Of a stretch of DNA of 64,000 nucleotides, positions 25,927-33,905 are shown in pieces. A model generated the notes under the pieces. That model saw nothing but the letters and a program-made list of their open reading frames with translations, was not told the DNA's origin and ran no database searches. The stretch is from Bacteroidota bacterium (GTDB taxonomy: Bacteria; Bacteroidota; Bacteroidia; Cytophagales; Cytophagaceae), in assembly GCA_023428135.1 (NCBI GenBank), contig JAEYZG010000004.1, positions 1-64,000 on the forward strand, read 5' to 3'. Position 1 is the stretch's first letter, and the number at the start of each line of letters is the position of its first letter. Both the position numbers and the translations under genes were made by a program.

Positions 25927-26694
25927 GATTATATTATAAAATTTCGGTAAGATTTTAATCACAATAGTAACGAAGTTATAAGGAAAAACTTTTATTTCAA
26001 ATAAACTTTACTAACCACCTGTATTTCTTAAAGTTACAACTAACCCTATAGATAAAATTATGATTTTCTATAAAACAAGCGAAGCCTTTATCATGCTTTC
26101 TCAGTATCGCTTCTGTAATTTCATAATCCGCAATTTCATTCTGAAAAATGGATCATCTTCTATTATTCCCATTAATGTTCCCTGTCCACATTACGAACCA
26201 ATATTATACCTCCAGTTCTTGGGTTTTTCCTTCCTGAAAAATGAATCTCTTTTCAGAATAATATTTGTCTAAAAAATGGATATGAAGATCAATGGACTTT
26301 TCTACTTTGCTGATATCATTTTTATATGAATCCATCCTCATAAGTAAACATTCAAATTCCAGAGCAATACAGCAAATACTTGTATTTATAAAACCTAGCT
26401 TGGAAAAACTTGCTTAGATTTTAAAAAAATAAAAAGGCTAACAAAAATCAATAAAATCCAAATTAAAAAAAAAATTTTACATTTAAGCAACCTTTCAGAG
26501 ACATAACCAAGTATATATTCCAGCTAGTTCCCAATACTAAGAAGTAGCATCACAAACACCTATCAAGCTGAATATAAACAACATACAGCTAGTTATTAAT
26601 TTATTATAATTTTTTAAAAGCATATTTAAACAATCAATACAACTTTTCAACTTTACATTTTGTAAATTAGAACTTTAAACTAAAACCCATTTTT
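25927..26694. other. 768-bp AT-rich intergenic region with one possible small minus-strand frame
   Basis: No convincing gene. The most protein-like frame is on the minus strand, 26204-26341: 45 codons beginning MRMDSYKNDISKVEK, and open for another 19 codons upstream without an ATG. It may be a real small protein or a fragment. A 70-codon plus-strand frame at 26060-26272 has poor composition and was set aside. The right part is A/T-rich and should hold the promoter of the next gene. Confidence 0.4.
26204..26341 (-). CDS. Possible 45-residue small protein or gene fragment
   Basis: The frame reads MRMDSYKNDISKVEK and ends KTQELEV. It is charged, with an amphipathic look, and the open frame extends upstream through CCIALEFECLL with no start codon. 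No homologue is recognised. It is listed because codon content looks more coding than the surrounding bases; it could equally be a relic. Confidence 0.3.
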   Translation of the reverse strand: MRMDSYKNDISKVEKSIDLHIHFLDKYYSEKRFIFQEGKTQELEV

Positions 26695-27717
26695 ATGAAA
26701 AAAACATTTACAATTTTATCATTGTTTTTAGGTATTTATACCGTCCAAGCCCAACCTGAAATTAATTCTTTAGTCATTCCTAAAGTAGGACAAACCATTA
26801 AAGCTTATGTTAAAGAAGATCCTACCGTTACTCCTGGGAATGCAGGAGCCAATCAGCTTTGGGATTTTTCTAATGTAACTTTTACCGAGTTTGAAGAGAG
26901 TACAACAGTGGATCCATCTAAAACACCATATGCTTCTTCTTTCCCAACAGCAACGCTGGCAGAGACATCGGACAATGTAAATTACGCATTTTATAAAATG
27001 ACTGCTACCGAACAAGTATTACTTGGTAATCATGGTGTTGACGATGAAGGTGAAGAAATGACTGTTGCATATACAGATCCATTAACCATTATTAAAACTC
27101 CACTTACCTATAACGGTACCCAATCAGATGATTATTCTGTTTCTATAGATATAGGATTGGGAATGACAATGGATATGTCAGGAAGTTTAAATACTGTTTA
27201 CGACGGATACGGAACATTAAAAACCGTAAACGGAACATATAACAATGTTGTGCGTTTAAAAGCGACTAAAGTAGATGTTACATCTTTCTTTGGCATTGAA
27301 TCAACAATTAACTCTGTGACCTATGCATACTATGTTCCTGGCTATACCAATTCATTATTTGCCATTTCTGAAATGAAAATCTCTATGATGGGACAGGAGA
27401 CAACAACGAACATCGTTTACTTATACGACCCATCATTCTTAACATCAAACAAAAATGCATACTTACAAGATCTAAAATTATCTGTAAGTCCTAACCCGGC
27501 AAACAACTTTGTAAGTGTAGATTTCAAGGATCTTACTTCAGGAAACTATAATATAAAAATCACAGAACAAAGTGGTGCTTCAATTATGGAAAACAATGTT
27601 TATGCAATGCAAGGAGATGTACATACATTAGATATTGCAGAACTTAAAAGTGGTTTGTATTTTCTGGAAGTTTCCTCAGAGAATGGAAAAACCGTTAAAA
27701 AAATTGTTAAAGAATAA
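26695..27717 (+). CDS. T9SS-secreted protein of unknown function
   Basis: A 340-residue protein with a signal peptide (MKKTFTILSLFLGIYTVQAQ). The body (about 25-255) is beta-rich, with blocks such as NAGANQLWDFSNVTF, YNGTQSDDYS and NGTYNNVVRLK. This type of body is seen in many short T9SS proteins of Cytophagales, with no known function. The C-terminus (about 258-340) is a T9SS type A sorting domain: LSVSPNPANNFVSVDF, then LKSGLYFLEV and KKIVKE. It should be exported to the surface or medium. It has its own terminator and stands alone. Confidence 0.88.
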   Translation: MKKTFTILSLFLGIYTVQAQPEINSLVIPKVGQTIKAYVKEDPTVTPGNAGANQLWDFSNVTFTEFEESTTVDPSKTPYASSFPTATLAETSDNVNYAFYKMTATEQVLLGNHGVDDEGEEMTVAYTDPLTIIKTPLTYNGTQSDDYSVSIDIGLGMTMDMSGSLNTVYDGYGTLKTVNGTYNNVVRLKATKVDVTSFFGIESTINSVTYAYYVPGYTNSLFAISEMKISMMGQETTTNIVYLYDPSFLTSNKNAYLQDLKLSVSPNPANNFVSVDFKDLTSGNYNIKITEQSGASIMENNVYAMQGDVHTLDIAELKSGLYFLEVSSENGKTVKKIVKE

Positions 27718-27723
27718 CTTTTA

Positions 27724-27759
27724 AAAAATGCCTGTTACTATTTAGTAACAGGCATTTTT
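27724..27759 (+). terminator. Terminator of the 26.7-kb T9SS gene
   Basis: A 16-bp perfect stem, AAAAATGCCTGTTACT with AGTAACAGGCATTTTT, and a 4-nt loop, followed by ATTTTTTC. It starts 7 bp after the stop. Confidence 0.92.
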
Positions 27760-27901
27760 ATTTTTTCAGAAGAAATATACATTTCTGTTTACTGAGCCTT
27801 CAACGCTTTTCTTCTTTCAGTAAAATCCATCTCTAATACAAATCCTGTAGATACATCTTACCAGCCCCCTTGTCCCACTGCTTTAATGAGAGAATATATC
27901 A

Positions 27902-28318
27902 TTAAATGTCACACCCGTGAGATACCTTTTTCAGTTGATTTTCTATTGCCTGACCATCGATCAGCGCCCAATGTTCTATAATCTTTTCGTCTTTAAATCT
28001 AAAATATCTATAGCCATTTGTCTGCAACTCTGTTCCTGTTGTTTCAATGTCACGCCAGATACCGATATGTTTCAGATTCATTCGAATTTTTATAATGGAC
28101 TTTTCACCTTCTGTCACTTGTTCTTCAATAACGGTATGGTGTTCAAATGAAATTCCGGTGCTTATAATCCAACTTTTTACTCCTTCCTGATCTGAAGACA
28201 GCGTTGATGGCAAAGAATAATCTCTGAAGTCAGGATGAAGAAACAGGTCTAGCTTTTCAAAGGCTCTGTTGTTCCAAATTTGATCAATAAAGTCAGTTGT
28301 TAGTTTTGAATAGTTCAT
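27902..28318 (-). CDS. SnoaL-like / ester-cyclase-type protein
   Basis: From ATG 28318 it is 138 residues. It shows the SnoaL-like (NTF2-fold) layout: an N-terminal helix with a W and F (DFIDQIWNNRAFEKLDLF), then HPDFRDYS, later NGYRYFRFKDEKIIEHWALID, which is close to the usual end-motif of that family. These proteins bind small hydrophobic molecules, and most have no known substrate. It is 66 bp downstream of a Crp/Fnr-type gene, which may control it. Confidence 0.78.
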   Translation of the reverse strand: MNYSKLTTDFIDQIWNNRAFEKLDLFLHPDFRDYSLPSTLSSDQEGVKSWIISTGISFEHHTVIEEQVTEGEKSIIKIRMNLKHIGIWRDIETTGTELQTNGYRYFRFKDEKIIEHWALIDGQAIENQLKKVSHGCDI

Positions 28319-28384
28319 ATGAATATTTTTTGAGTAAATATTCAAACAAACACATAAACCGACCTGTGTCAAAAATCACAAAAT

Positions 28385-28948
28385 TTATTTTGGTGCACGA
28401 AATCTGCTTAAAGTTTCTCTGCTAATGCCCAAATAAGATGCCGCTTGTGTAAGAGAAACCCTTTGTAAAAAATCAGGATGCTTTGTTACTAAATTATCAA
28501 ACCTCTCGCGTGGTGATAATAGTTTAAAGCTGTTAGAATGTTCCTCCTGTTTTGCCGTTGTTAACTCTAAAACCTTTCTTCCAAAGGCTTCAATCTGGTG
28601 GGATTTTTTATACGCGTCCAGTAGTTTGCTTTTATCAAACCGAATAGCTGAAGTCTCCTCACAAGCCTGTATATAGTACTCAGACTTCGATGATGTTGTA
28701 AGACTTTTGATATTGGTTACAAATTCGTTTTCGAAATAGAAAGCTGTGTTTATCTCCTTTTCGTCTTTATTGTAAAACGATTTACAAAGCCCTTTTCTGA
28801 TAAAAAAAACGCAATTGCAGACCTCCCCTTCTTTCAACAGATTTTCTTTTTTCCCAAATTCCATTTCACTCACACAGCCAAGCAAAATAGCCCAACTCTC
28901 ACCTGTAAAGTTTATTATAGTTTCTATGTATTTCGTTAGAGTATTCAT
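28385..28948 (-). CDS. Crp/Fnr-family transcriptional regulator
   Basis: A 187-residue protein with an N-terminal cyclic-nucleotide-binding-like beta-roll (about 15-115; LLKEGEVCNCVFFIRKGL) and a C-terminal helix-turn-helix, VSLTQAASYLGISRETLSR. It lacks the Fnr iron-sulfur cysteine set. The cyclic-nucleotide phosphate-binding motif is not clear, so the effector is unknown. This short form is common in Bacteroidota beside small stress genes. The SnoaL-like gene follows. Confidence 0.88.
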   Translation of the reverse strand: MNTLTKYIETIINFTGESWAILLGCVSEMEFGKKENLLKEGEVCNCVFFIRKGLCKSFYNKDEKEINTAFYFENEFVTNIKSLTTSSKSEYYIQACEETSAIRFDKSKLLDAYKKSHQIEAFGRKVLELTTAKQEEHSNSFKLLSPRERFDNLVTKHPDFLQRVSLTQAASYLGISRETLSRFRAPK

Positions 28949-29138
28949 TTTATGTGGTTAAAAATGCCGATTAACATTTATCAGGTTTTACCTTTGAGTA
29001 ACAATTGTGACAAAAAAAGGTCAGTTGTTTTGAATGACAATGTTCTTCTGAGCACATTTTCGAGCTTTAAGATCATAAATTCAAGCTTTTGATCTTTTAA
29101 ATTTCTATTGGAAGACCACAATCCTATCTGTAATAAAA

Positions 29139-29169
29139 AAGAGGCTGCCCCATTTTGAAGCAGCCTCTT
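29139..29169 (-). terminator. Terminator of the four-gene surface-protein operon
   Basis: Read on the minus strand: AAGAGGCTGC, an 11-nt loop, GCAGCCTCTT, then a run of T. It lies 72 bp after the stop of the last gene at 29241. Confidence 0.85.
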
Positions 29170-29240
29170 AATACGTTCCAGCTTTACCTACTGTGTCTCC
29201 AGCAGCTTTCGTCTATAATTCCGTAAGCCTTTATAATCCA

Positions 29241-31766
29241 TTATTGAATAATCATCAGCTTAAGCACTTCAACTTTTTGTGATTCCGTTATTAGTTTACA
29301 GAAGTAAGTACCGGCACTTAGGTATTTACGCTTATATTCGATACTGTAGTTCTTACCCGCCATTGCTGTTCCGTTAAACAATTCTCCTACTTCTATCCCT
29401 GACATGGTATAAACCACTATGCGTACTCTTTCTGTTGTGGGAAGTAAAAATCGGATCATCGACGATTCAGCAAATGGATTCGGTATTGCCTCAAATACAT
29501 CAACAACCTGAGCGCCAAAGGAAGGAAGGCTTGTCAGCTGACTACAAATGGAATCTTTTTCAGCAACCAGCCATACGGTGTCAGAAGTTATTTCACAGCC
29601 ATAATCATTCTCTACTGTTACAGCAAATCTTCCTTCCTTAAAGACTTTAATTGCAGAAGAATCAGAACCGTTAGACCATTTATAAGCTGAATAACTACCA
29701 TCAGTACTTAATACGGATCCCAATAACGGACACACTTTGTAATCTGTGGAACTTAGAATAACAGGCTTCACCGGAAGAGGATGCACTTTTATCTTTATTG
29801 AATCAGCGCTTATACATCCATTGGCCTGAGTTACTTTCACAGAATACTGACCGCTGGTCCTTGCCACAACAGATTCCGAAGTGGAGCCAGTGGACCATTG
29901 CAACGCGCCACTATTTTTTGATACGGATAATTCAGTAGAACCTCCTTCACAAAATTCTACAGGGTTGCTCGAACTGATTTTTATAGGATGGTTATCAAAA
30001 ATTTCAAACGTTTTACTAGTTTCTGCTACTAAAGTATCGCTGTCAGCATCTTTTAATATCAAGGTAAATTTTTCAGCAACGAACTCGGCAAGAAATGGAA
30101 CAGTCCATTCAAATGTCCTGTGTCTGGAAGGAATAGCTGTTGCCAGCTGTACCACATTATCAGAAGACTTTTCTTTCAAAAAGATATCTACACTGGCAAC
30201 TCCTGCACTGCTCCAATCCAGACTTATCAAATCTCCCTGACAAATCTTGTCTGGTAGCTGGTCTTCATTTACAAACTGAATAAATGGAGTCATCGAAGGC
30301 TGGAAGCATCGATCACTGCTTACTTTAAATTCTTTATTTCCTACACTGTCCTTTGCAAGGGTATAAATGCAATAAGATTTACGAGGATCGCCTTTAATGG
30401 TGACCACAGAGTCACTTGGAATATTTTGAAGATATAGCATATAACTCTGACCGCCATTATCTGAAAGATACAGGTCATACGCTTTAACGCCACTGCCTCT
30501 ATAATCATCCCGCAATGAAGGCCCATAAGTAAATACAGAGTCATCAGGCTGATGGACGAATAAATGTTCTGAGCTTGGAGCCAACGCATCTATTGTGTTA
30601 AAGATTCTTGGAGTGAGAATACTTCCATTGATATCAAATATGATATCCGCAACAGCCCCAATGGTGTCACCTGTCTCAGAAGTTTTTTCAGGGTAAATAT
30701 AAAAATCGACAAACCCCTCTCCTATATGTGTTATACTGTCATTGATCGGTAAAAAACCAAGATGAGCCGCGGGATCAAGATTGGTAGCGGGGTCTATGCT
30801 CTGAAAGATCCAGAATGCCTCTCTTTTTTCTACATCAAGTCCTGCAATCACATCGACCAAAACATGAAGAGAATCCTTTACATCGAGTCGGGTGGAATAA
30901 AAGGTAGTGTTTTCAGGAACGTTAAATATATAATTACCAAATCCGAAGCTTCCAAGCCTAAGTGAAAACATATTAAGGGACGGACTCAAAGGACTTCTTA
31001 TCACCACTTTCTGAGCCGGAGCAGTTGCAAGCTTGGGATCATTTTCAAACCTGATTTTGTAATTCAGTTTGTCGTTTACGGAAACATATTTTCCAGGGCC
31101 TACACCTTCCGGGCCAAGAATATCATTAGGATCTTTGGAACCAATAATTCCAACATCCACTTCGTCATCTTCCTCGTTTTCGTCATCGTCATCTTTTTTA
31201 TCACAACCATCTGATTTAATATCTATATCAAGATGAGCTGTATCCGCAGCAAAACAGCCCTCTGTATCCGTTACTCTGACATAGTACATCGCCTCTACCG
31301 ATACCTTTATTGATTTTGATTTTGCTCCGGTCGCCCAAAAATACTGACAGCCCTCGCACTTAGCGGTGCTTGCTGTCAGCTCCACATCCATATTATCCTG
31401 GTTGTAGCAGAATACCTTTGTTTCTTCTGCTCCGATAACCCTTACTTTTGGTTTGTCTTCTTTTACCCCAACTTTGATTTCTTTTTCAAGCGAACAGCCA
31501 TCTCTGTCTTTAACAATCAATTTATAGGTACCTTTCGGAACGTTGTACCAGTGGTCTTCGACGGAACCATCGGGCCATACAAAAGTATATGGTCCCAACG
31601 GACCATTAACAGTCACGTCAATCTTTCCATCCCTTTTTCCATTACAGGTGGCATCTTCTACCTTAACCTCTACTTGTGCTTTTCCGGGAATGAGCACAAA
31701 TATCAGAATGAACGTGAACAAAAATCTGATCAATGAAATTTTTCGTCTGTATAAATGTGTCTGCAT
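29241..31766 (-). CDS. T9SS-secreted multidomain protein with SprB-type repeat and DPND-type domain (last gene of the operon)
   Basis: From ATG 31766 the protein has 841 residues. A signal peptide ends PGKAQ. A SprB-type repeat follows (CNGKRDGKIDVTVNG, then GPYTFVWPDG). After an Ig-like part comes a very acidic linker, KKDDDDENEEDDEVD. Next is a conserved region of about 180 residues, starting GSKDPNDILGPEG and continuing with YKIRFENDPKLATAPAQ. Two Ig-like domains with WSTG and WSNG follow, then a T9SS type A tail (PNPFAESSM, GTYFCKL). SprB is a gliding-motility adhesin. It starts 1 bp after the upstream stop. In other phyla the DPND-type region occurs inside single long proteins, so it may complete the proteins encoded upstream. 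Confidence 0.87.
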   Translation of the reverse strand: MQTHLYRRKISLIRFLFTFILIFVLIPGKAQVEVKVEDATCNGKRDGKIDVTVNGPLGPYTFVWPDGSVEDHWYNVPKGTYKLIVKDRDGCSLEKEIKVGVKEDKPKVRVIGAEETKVFCYNQDNMDVELTASTAKCEGCQYFWATGAKSKSIKVSVEAMYYVRVTDTEGCFAADTAHLDIDIKSDGCDKKDDDDENEEDDEVDVGIIGSKDPNDILGPEGVGPGKYVSVNDKLNYKIRFENDPKLATAPAQKVVIRSPLSPSLNMFSLRLGSFGFGNYIFNVPENTTFYSTRLDVKDSLHVLVDVIAGLDVEKREAFWIFQSIDPATNLDPAAHLGFLPINDSITHIGEGFVDFYIYPEKTSETGDTIGAVADIIFDINGSILTPRIFNTIDALAPSSEHLFVHQPDDSVFTYGPSLRDDYRGSGVKAYDLYLSDNGGQSYMLYLQNIPSDSVVTIKGDPRKSYCIYTLAKDSVGNKEFKVSSDRCFQPSMTPFIQFVNEDQLPDKICQGDLISLDWSSAGVASVDIFLKEKSSDNVVQLATAIPSRHRTFEWTVPFLAEFVAEKFTLILKDADSDTLVAETSKTFEIFDNHPIKISSSNPVEFCEGGSTELSVSKNSGALQWSTGSTSESVVARTSGQYSVKVTQANGCISADSIKIKVHPLPVKPVILSSTDYKVCPLLGSVLSTDGSYSAYKWSNGSDSSAIKVFKEGRFAVTVENDYGCEITSDTVWLVAEKDSICSQLTSLPSFGAQVVDVFEAIPNPFAESSMIRFLLPTTERVRIVVYTMSGIEVGELFNGTAMAGKNYSIEYKRKYLSAGTYFCKLITESQKVEVLKLMIIQ

Positions 31767-31767
31767 A

Positions 31768-33867
31768 TTATCTTTTTTTCTCTTGACCCATATTGAGAAT
31801 GAACTGCGAAGACGGAGAAACAGAACCATCTTTAGTTACCGCCGCTATTCTGAAAGAATAGGTATCCCTGTAAGGGTCTGGAATTCTGAATTTATGACTG
31901 TATTCTCCTTTATTTTTTATTTTGAATGATGGCAAGATTTCTCCTTCATTTTTTTCATCCGAAAACAGGATGAAATCTTTAGGTTGCTCTGATGAGCCAT
32001 TCTCCAGCTTCCAGGTGAGGAAAGCATACCATTCTTTGTTTTCTTTTTTCAGATCTATTCTCAAATCTACTGGTTTGCTGACCTTCGGATCTTTAAGGAA
32101 TACTGAAGGTCCCTGACTTACTCTTTTGGCAGCCTCTCCAATGGCCTCTAAATAAAATCTGTTGAGTTTATTAAAGTCTGACGGCAGAAAGCCTAAGAGT
32201 TCAAATTTGCGTACTTCTTTGCCAATAGAGTTATAAGTAAGAAGGGTTGTATCATTCATTTTTATGTTGAATCCCCTGAGGGGAATATTGGCAGGATAAT
32301 CCCATTCAAGCAGTACGCTGTTTTTTTCCGACAGCTTTGCATTTATTTTTACAAAAGGTGGAATATACAACTGTGGCACAAAGCAACTCACTTTTGCTGT
32401 ATCACCTTTAAACCCATTAGGTGTTACAGGTATCAGTCTGAAGTGGTAAGTTCTTCCTCCATCGTCCTTGATCTCGTATAAAAATGAATTTCCTCTGATG
32501 AGAGGAATATTGGCTAATTTCAGATATTCATATTCCTTCATAGCATCTACCTCAAGCTGATAACCATCGATAAGCGGATCCGGGATGTTTTTCCAATTCA
32601 GATGAACATAACTTTTTTCACCGACCCATTTGAATTCACCGGTCAGATCTTTAGGGGCAGCGGGTCTTTTATACCCCTCATAAAAAAGCAGGAAAGGTTT
32701 GCCAGGATACGAATTGCCTCCATTGTCTGTAACTACCAACCTGTATTGATACGCTTGTCCGTATTGCAACATGCTGGTGTCCACGTAACTGTTCACTTTA
32801 ATTGAACTGGTATTCCAGACATTTCTGAACGTTAAAGAATCCGGATCCTTTCGTTCCAGGCTTAACCTGGCCAATCGTTTTTTCATCGATTTAAGAGAAT
32901 CCGGATACGACCATACTATTTTCAATTTGGTTTGCTGTTGATATTGAATGGTGTCAATATCTAAAGCACCCATCGGAACATTTTTCTTTGCCTGGTACTT
33001 CGCCTTAAACCCTTCCAGAGAAGACTGAAATATGGTTACAGGATGGAAATGATAGGTGTAATCTTTTCCGGCATCACCAGTTGGATCAGTAAACTGCCAG
33101 CCTAACATGGCATTTTTTGTAGTTACATATCCTATTGGATTTTCGGTAAGTCTTACCAGGTTATCTTTACCGTTTTCAGACCTGTAAATAATAAATCCAT
33201 AAAGGGCAGCCTGCTCATAAAGAGATTCTGATAATTCCCATTTCTGTTCTATCTTTTTGCTTTTTACTCTGAAAGCTATTTGAGGAGCAACTTTTTTTAC
33301 CTTCTCCGGAGAGAAGATAACTGCAGCCGCATCTGTTTCTCTGTTATTGGTATCTACAGGAAAAATCGCATAGGTATACTCTTTGCCCTTGCTGTATGTG
33401 TTGTCAATAAAACCAAACCCAAGCATCAGTGCGATCTCGAATTCTTCTTTCATTCTCAACCGGTCACCTGCCTGAGGCCCGCCAACCTGACGAAACCTGC
33501 TCAACATTTCCGTACTGCTGACTCTTTTCATGGAGCCCGAAGCCACGTTGGCATTTAAGTTTTTTTGTAATTGGGCTTCCTGATCTTTATTAAGCCCGAC
33601 ATTCTTCCAATTTCGTTCACCCACCTGCGGGCTTATCATCTCTGTATTCAATTGCTGCCAGGAGCCCTGCTCACCTTCTTTCCGTTTCACATTAAAACCC
33701 ATCAAATCTTCAGGCCATTCGAAAATCTCCCAGTAGAGTTTTATATGCCCCCGGTCGTATGCACCTCTCAACCTCATCTTTTGCTGCAGGTTCGGTTGTG
33801 CCACCGATTGCATGCATAGAAAGAGGAGTAAGAGATTCAATATGTAAGTACCTTTGATCATTCTCAT
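31768..33867 (-). CDS. Secreted FN3-type repeat protein
   Basis: A 699-residue protein with a signal peptide (ILNLLLLFLCMQSVAQ) and no T9SS tail; it ends in SSQFILNMGQEKKR. It is made of several fibronectin type III-like domains, recognisable by pairs such as GHIKLYWEIFEWPEDL and YQYRLVVTDNGG, KSYVHLNWKNIPDP and YHFRLIPVTPNG, KNSVLLEWDYPA and FYLEAIGEA. The pattern is W in strand B and Y/F-x-x-R/L in strand F. It was probably exported by Sec, with a role in binding or scaffolding. The start is 38 bp after the upstream stop, and the stop overlaps the region just before the next start, so it is co-transcribed. Confidence 0.82.
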   Translation of the reverse strand: MRMIKGTYILNLLLLFLCMQSVAQPNLQQKMRLRGAYDRGHIKLYWEIFEWPEDLMGFNVKRKEGEQGSWQQLNTEMISPQVGERNWKNVGLNKDQEAQLQKNLNANVASGSMKRVSSTEMLSRFRQVGGPQAGDRLRMKEEFEIALMLGFGFIDNTYSKGKEYTYAIFPVDTNNRETDAAAVIFSPEKVKKVAPQIAFRVKSKKIEQKWELSESLYEQAALYGFIIYRSENGKDNLVRLTENPIGYVTTKNAMLGWQFTDPTGDAGKDYTYHFHPVTIFQSSLEGFKAKYQAKKNVPMGALDIDTIQYQQQTKLKIVWSYPDSLKSMKKRLARLSLERKDPDSLTFRNVWNTSSIKVNSYVDTSMLQYGQAYQYRLVVTDNGGNSYPGKPFLLFYEGYKRPAAPKDLTGEFKWVGEKSYVHLNWKNIPDPLIDGYQLEVDAMKEYEYLKLANIPLIRGNSFLYEIKDDGGRTYHFRLIPVTPNGFKGDTAKVSCFVPQLYIPPFVKINAKLSEKNSVLLEWDYPANIPLRGFNIKMNDTTLLTYNSIGKEVRKFELLGFLPSDFNKLNRFYLEAIGEAAKRVSQGPSVFLKDPKVSKPVDLRIDLKKENKEWYAFLTWKLENGSSEQPKDFILFSDEKNEGEILPSFKIKNKGEYSHKFRIPDPYRDTYSFRIAAVTKDGSVSPSSQFILNMGQEKKR

Positions 33868-33905
33868 GAATTAAAGATGGTCTGGGTTTTGAATAAGTTG
33901 GTTTA

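Noticed and set aside
26060..26272. A 70-codon plus-strand frame in the 26-kb gap
   Set aside because: Low-complexity, Phe/Ile-rich content with no ribosome site; a minus-strand frame in the same place looks better.
28989..28996. TACCTTTG on the plus strand as a promoter
   Set aside because: It fits the box, but no plus-strand gene follows within reach and no RNA gene was recognised.
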